Source: Nitrospirae bacterium GWB2_47_37 (GTDB taxonomy: Bacteria > Nitrospirota > Thermodesulfovibrionia > Thermodesulfovibrionales > Dissulfurispiraceae). From it: a stretch of 44,744 bases of DNA. The position numbers and the translations under genes were made by a program. Each line of letters opens with the position of its first letter. The stretch's first letter is position 1. Shown one piece after another: positions 41,012 to 44,744 of this stretch. Under the pieces are notes generated by a model. It saw nothing but the letters and a program-made list of their open reading frames with translations, searched no databases and was not told the origin of the DNA. The stretch spans positions 1 through 44,744 of the forward strand of contig MHDU01000066.1 in assembly GCA_001803635.1 (NCBI GenBank). Reading direction: 5' to 3'.

Positions 41012-41180
41012 AACAGTTGTAAGTCCAATAGCCGTTAGTTAATAGAAAAAGCAGATTCAGCTTGATTAAATAGCCCTTAATAGGCGATTATAAACAATCA
41101 GCAAAAAACGATACAGACCTTCCTTAAAGCCGGATATTCTGTTAAGCGTTTTTTCTGCAATCTTTTTTTGCGAGGTTAGA
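41012..41180. other. Intergenic stretch after argJ
   Basis: 169 bases, AT-rich, with GCGAGGT 7 bases before the ATG at 41181 as a ribosome site. No clear terminator, RNA gene or promoter was recognised. Confidence 0.4.
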
Positions 41181-42299
41181 ATGTCTGGTAATGAGTCTAT
41201 ACTGCCTGAGATTGTAATTAAAGGCAAAAAGATAAAAGTTCCCGTCATCCAAGGCGGGATGGGCGTCGGCGTATCCCTTTATCCCCTTGCAAGCGCTGTT
41301 GCAAAGGAGGGCGGCCTTGGTATTGTTTCGAGCGCCTGTCTCGACAGGCTTGTTTCAAAGAGGACAGGTAAAAAATATAATTCTTACGAGGCCGCGTACG
41401 AAGAGGTCTCACGTGCAAAGTCTGCCGGAGGTTATGCCGGAATAAATATAATGGGCGCTCTGGTAAGGGATTATAACGATTCCGTCAAAGGGGCGCTCGA
41501 TGCCGGAGCCGATGCCATAATTTCAGGCGCCGGCCTGCCGTTGAATCTGCCTGCCATCCAGCCGCCTAAAGATACGGCCCTTATACCGATCGTTTCATCG
41601 GCAAGGGCCCTTGAACTTATCTGTAAAAAATGGGAAAGGCTCGGGTACAGGCCGGATGCCGTTGTCCTCGAAGGTCCGCTTGCAGGAGGACATTTAGGAT
41701 TTAAAATGGACCAGATAGATCTCGAGTCTAATATCCTTGAAAATCTCTTTTCTCCCGTTAAAGACATGGCGATAAAGTACGGCGATTTTCCTGTTATTGT
41801 TGCCGGCGGGATATACACTCATGACGATATTCTGACCTTCCTGAAGATGGGCGCTGACGGTGTCCAGATGGGGACAAGGTTTTTAGCTACGGAGGAAAGC
41901 AGCGCGTCCGATGAATATAAACAGGCTGTAATCTCCGCAAAAGAAGAAGATATAATTGTAGGCCATGATCCGGGTTCTCCATGCGGCCTCCCGTTCAGGG
42001 TGATAAAACAGTCTCCGATGTATGTCTCGGCTATTAAGCGGCTAAGGCAGCCTAAATGCGATAAAGGCTATGTGCTTCTGAAAGACAAGGAAGGTAAGTT
42101 CACCGTCTGCCCTGCAAAGGAAAGCAACGAGCACCACTTCTGCATCTGCAACGGGCTTCTCAGTTCAGCCGGATATAACCGCGATAAGGAAGAGCCGCTC
42201 TACACCGTAGGCACCAATGCCGCACGGGTTGATACTATTCTTTCCGTCAAAACCCTTATGGAAGAGTTGACCGGAAAGGCGCCGGCTGCCGCACTATAA
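41181..42299 (+). CDS. Nitronate monooxygenase / FabK-like flavoprotein with Cys-rich end
   Basis: 372 aa. TIM-barrel of the NMO/2-nitropropane dioxygenase type: VPVIQGGMGVGVSLYPLASA, VAKEGGLGIVSS, GYAGINIMGALVRDY, GADAIISGAGLPLNLP, VLEGPLAGGHLGFK (putative catalytic His), FPVIVAGGIYTHDD and ADGVQMGTRFLATEESSASD. It would bind FMN. The last about 80 residues add a Cys-rich tail (RQPKCDKGYVLLKDKEGKFT with VCPAKE, then HHFCICNGLLSSAGYN). Tails like this are seen in anaerobic NMO-like proteins, and the cysteines could hold a metal. The physiological substrate is unknown. Confidence 0.85.
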   Translation: MSGNESILPEIVIKGKKIKVPVIQGGMGVGVSLYPLASAVAKEGGLGIVSSACLDRLVSKRTGKKYNSYEAAYEEVSRAKSAGGYAGINIMGALVRDYNDSVKGALDAGADAIISGAGLPLNLPAIQPPKDTALIPIVSSARALELICKKWERLGYRPDAVVLEGPLAGGHLGFKMDQIDLESNILENLFSPVKDMAIKYGDFPVIVAGGIYTHDDILTFLKMGADGVQMGTRFLATEESSASDEYKQAVISAKEEDIIVGHDPGSPCGLPFRVIKQSPMYVSAIKRLRQPKCDKGYVLLKDKEGKFTVCPAKESNEHHFCICNGLLSSAGYNRDKEEPLYTVGTNAARVDTILSVKTLMEELTGKAPAAAL

Positions 42300-42311
42300 A
42301 AAATAGAACGG

Positions 42312-43523
42312 TTATTTTGAAGTTATCTTCACGAACTTCCTTTTTCCCGCCTTGATAAGGTAATCCCCTTTTTTGAAGGTTATCTTGGGGTCGGTGATTT
42401 TCTGGTCGTCAACGCTGACGGCTCCCTGTTTGATTAAACGCATCGCCTCTCCGGTGCTCGGCATCAATCCCGACAGTTTCATGATTTTCGGAAGCCACAT
42501 TTTTTCTTCGTCCCATGAAAGCTCAAATACGGGTATTTCATCCGGCGTTCCCTTATCCTTAAACATCCTGTCGAATTCTTCCTGCGCCTTCAGGGCCTCA
42601 TCTCTTCCCCAATATCTATCGACAATCTCCACCGCAAGATTTTCCTTGGCTTTTTTAGGATGGATGGAGCCCGCTTTTAAACCGTCCTTAAGGGCATTGA
42701 ATTCTTCGATGCTGATATGGCTTAACAACTCATAATATTTGAGCATCAGTTCGTCGCTGATCGACATGAGTTTGCCGTACATATCCTTTGGGGGCTCGGA
42801 TATTCCGATATAGTTTCCGAGGCTTTTGGACATCTTTTGAACCCCGTCCGTTCCTTCGAGCAGGGGCATCATAACGACTACCTGCTTATCCATTTCCATT
42901 GTTTCCTGCATCTGCCTTCCCATGAGCAGATTGAATCTCTGATCCGTGCCTCCGAGCTCTACATCCGACTTAAGATGCACCGAGTCATAAGCCTGAAACA
43001 GGGGATAATAAAATTCGAGTATGGTTATTTCCTGCTGACTATGGAAACGCTTCTTGAAATCCTCTCTTTCGAGCATCCTTGCTACCGTTTTCATCGCCCC
43101 GAGCCTTACGATTTCCATAGCGGACATCTTTTCAAACCACTCGCTGTTGAATACAATTTTTGTTTTTTTGGGATCGAGGATTTTAAAGACCTGCTCCTTG
43201 TACGTCTCGGAGTTTTTTAATACCTCTTCCTTTGTCAAAGGTTTTCTCAGTTCGGAGCGCCCGGTAGGGTCGCCTATCATGCCGGTAAAGTCGCCGATAA
43301 GGAAGACAACCTCATGTCCCAGTTCCTGAAACTGCCGCATCTTTTCAAGAAGCACGGTATGTCCCAAATGAATGTCAGGGGCCGTGGGATCAAAGCCGGC
43401 TTTGACTTTCAGAGGCTTATTTTCTTTATGCGATTTTTCGAGTTTGAGCAGAAGCTCTTTTTCGAGGATTATCTCTACAGAGCCTCTCTTTATTATTTCG
43501 AGTTGCTGTTCCGGCGAAAGCAT
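42312..43523 (-). CDS. tyrS: Tyrosyl-tRNA synthetase
   Basis: 403 aa, TyrZ-like length. Class I signatures: the HIGH variant [20 protein letters not shown] and KMSKSLGNY, with [17 protein letters not shown] binding tyrosine. The C-terminus carries an S4 domain ([20 protein letters not shown], then [20 protein letters not shown]). Complete. It charges tRNA-Tyr. Convergent with the NMO gene, 12 bases apart. No T-box leader was seen between 43524 and 43574. Confidence 0.97.
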   Translation of the reverse strand: MLSPEQQLEIIKRGSVEIILEKELLLKLEKSHKENKPLKVKAGFDPTAPDIHLGHTVLLEKMRQFQELGHEVVFLIGDFTGMIGDPTGRSELRKPLTKEEVLKNSETYKEQVFKILDPKKTKIVFNSEWFEKMSAMEIVRLGAMKTVARMLEREDFKKRFHSQQEITILEFYYPLFQAYDSVHLKSDVELGGTDQRFNLLMGRQMQETMEMDKQVVVMMPLLEGTDGVQKMSKSLGNYIGISEPPKDMYGKLMSISDELMLKYYELLSHISIEEFNALKDGLKAGSIHPKKAKENLAVEIVDRYWGRDEALKAQEEFDRMFKDKGTPDEIPVFELSWDEEKMWLPKIMKLSGLMPSTGEAMRLIKQGAVSVDDQKITDPKITFKKGDYLIKAGKRKFVKITSK

Positions 43524-43574
43524 AACAGATATGATAAAACAGACAAGAGATTATAGGCAATAGCAAGCTTTATT

Positions 43575-44654
43575 TCATATCTGCGTGCATTTCACAACGT
43601 CGAGCTTCTGGAATCTCATGCAGCCGTTGCAAGAAATACAGTCTGCCTTTTCCTTGCCCGCCATGAATTTATTCGGCAGATCGGGCTCTCTTATGAGCGG
43701 TCTCGATATGGATATAAGGTCGGCGTCTTTTTTTTCGAGTATATCCTCCGCTATGGCTTTTGAGCGGATTCCACCGACGAGTATGACAGGAATATCCGTT
43801 TCTTTTTTTAACAGCCCGGATGAATTTCTGAAATACGCTTCCTGTTCTGTTTTGAGAATATTCAATTGCGCCGTCTTTGCCCCCGATTCATACATGCCGC
43901 CGCTTACTTCTATTGCGTCTATGCCGAGTTCTTTAAGTCTCTTTGCGATTTTCACGCTTTCTTCCGGGTTTAATCCGTTCTCGACAAAATCATCGCCGTT
44001 CATTTTTATCAGCACGGGATAGTTGTCCCCTACTTCTTTTCTTATGGCCTTATACGTCTCTTCAAGGAAATGGAATCTCCTTTCCGCGTCTCCTCCCCAG
44101 TAATCTTTTCTCCTGTTCGTATGCGGAGAAAGGAATTCGCTCACAAGATAGCCGTGCGCGCCGTGTATCTGAATGCCGTCAAAGCTGGCGTACATAGCCC
44201 TCCTTGCCGCGTCGCCGAATGCCTCTATTGTCTCCCATATCTCTTCATTGGTCATCTCTCTCGGGGTGATCTTCGTGGACGGGTCATAGACCTCTGAAGG
44301 CGCAATCGGTTTTTCTCCGCCGAGAAGGGCCGGGAAACATTGCCTCCCACCGTGAACGAGCTGTATGACGATTTTGCCGTCATGCCTGTGAACGGCGTCC
44401 GTGAGGCGCTTGAGCTTATCGATGTAATGATCATTGTGTATGCAAATCATCTGCGGCACCGACCTGCCGGAGGTATGCACCAGCGCGTTGCCCGTTATTA
44501 TCAGTCCGATGCCGCCTTTTGCGAGGTCTTTATAGAATTCGATCAGGGCGTCCGTAACAAAGCCGTCGATATCGGCCCGTTTTTCATAGGTTGCCGAGCG
44601 GATAAGGCGGTTTTTAAGTTCGATCCCGGCTAAATTATACGGTTCGAATAACAT
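43575..44654 (-). CDS. NADH:flavin oxidoreductase (old yellow enzyme family)
   Basis: 359 aa, GGAGGGG before the ATG. OYE-type TIM barrel: LFEPYNLAGIELKNRLIRSA, GGIGLIITGNALV, VIQLVHGGRQC, ASFDGIQIHGAHGYLVSEFL (FMN-contacting H-x-x-H), NRRKDYWGGDAERR, and VILVGGIRSKAIAEDILEKK followed by ADLISISRPLIREPDLPNKF. The tail has CISCNGCMRF, three of the four cysteines that in longer 2,4-dienoyl-CoA reductase-type relatives hold a 4Fe-4S cluster; a fourth Cys (VVKCTQI) is close to the end. The longer C-terminal NADH domain is absent. Confidence 0.92.
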   Translation of the reverse strand: MLFEPYNLAGIELKNRLIRSATYEKRADIDGFVTDALIEFYKDLAKGGIGLIITGNALVHTSGRSVPQMICIHNDHYIDKLKRLTDAVHRHDGKIVIQLVHGGRQCFPALLGGEKPIAPSEVYDPSTKITPREMTNEEIWETIEAFGDAARRAMYASFDGIQIHGAHGYLVSEFLSPHTNRRKDYWGGDAERRFHFLEETYKAIRKEVGDNYPVLIKMNGDDFVENGLNPEESVKIAKRLKELGIDAIEVSGGMYESGAKTAQLNILKTEQEAYFRNSSGLLKKETDIPVILVGGIRSKAIAEDILEKKDADLISISRPLIREPDLPNKFMAGKEKADCISCNGCMRFQKLDVVKCTQI

Positions 44655-44667
44655 ATCCCCTCCATAA

Positions 44668-44744
44668 TCACCGCAAAATCACCCTTGCCGCCAATTTTAT
44701 TGCCTCGATAATGCTTGAAGGATTTGCGATGCCTTTCCACGCTA
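44668..44744 (-). CDS. C-terminal fragment of an unidentified gene (window edge)
   Basis: On the minus strand the last 24 codons before a TGA at 44668-44670 read AWKGIANPSSIIEAIKLAAR then VILR. The segment looks like a real protein end and has a small gap (about 13 bases) to the OYE gene start, suggesting an upstream operon partner. Too little is visible to name it. Confidence 0.4.
   Translation of the reverse strand, partial: AWKGIANPSSIIEAIKLAARVILR

Overview
The window comes from the chromosome of a Gram-negative anaerobic or microaerobic bacterium. The evidence is an OmpA-type protein, a lipoprotein, c-type cytochromes, sigma54-dependent regulators and DsrE-type sulfur proteins. The closest lineages are probably Nitrospirota (Thermodesulfovibrio-like) or Desulfobacterota; this is inferred from gene content only. 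TGA is a normal stop for many genes here, yet three in-frame TGA codons lie inside two otherwise intact genes. I read these as selenocysteine (Sec).

Layout. 1-5.07 kb is a defence or mobile-type island: the 3' part of a RhuM-like gene, a type III restriction subunit (res), a BRO/DinD-like gene, and a 122-aa chimera that looks like a Mod N-terminus joined to a Res C-terminal nuclease domain. 5.2-6.8 kb holds a two-gene envelope operon (alanine/lysine-rich secreted protein plus coiled-coil OmpA protein). 6.8-20.0 kb holds two parallel modules. Each has a membrane histidine kinase and an NtrC-type regulator overlapping by 11 bp, a TauE/SafE (TSUP) permease, UspA-family proteins, and small proteins sharing an unusual FAEEGEFxTAR motif. 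The second module has a clear sigma54 promoter with two upstream activator sites and an IHF-like site. 20.0-24.4 kb holds an M23 peptidase, a PilZ/HD-GYP protein and a Kup potassium transporter.

24.6-26.5 kb is a DsrE-like / small protein / DsrH-like / YeeE operon in which both signature cysteines of the YeeE permease are TGA. 26.6-28.9 kb holds a Lys/Asp-rich secreted mini-protein, a TrmJ-like methyltransferase, a NapH-like ferredoxin membrane protein and a free-standing LigD-type phosphoesterase domain. 28.9-34.1 kb is a periplasmic redox region: a PCuAC copper chaperone, a secreted protein with one CxxCH, a MacB/LolCDE-type ABC pair and a pentaheme cytochrome with one in-frame TGA. 34.1-44.7 kb is mostly housekeeping: ksgA, a lipoprotein, radA, thiD, rplM-rpsI, argC-argJ, a nitronate monooxygenase-like protein, tyrS and an old-yellow-enzyme-like oxidoreductase.

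How they fit together (inference): the two TSUP modules look like sensor-controlled exporters of sulfite or organosulfur anions, with stress proteins attached. The YeeE/DsrE operon looks like sulfur (possibly selenium) uptake and relay in which selenolates replace thiolates. No rRNA, tRNA, CRISPR array, complete insertion sequence or replication origin was seen.
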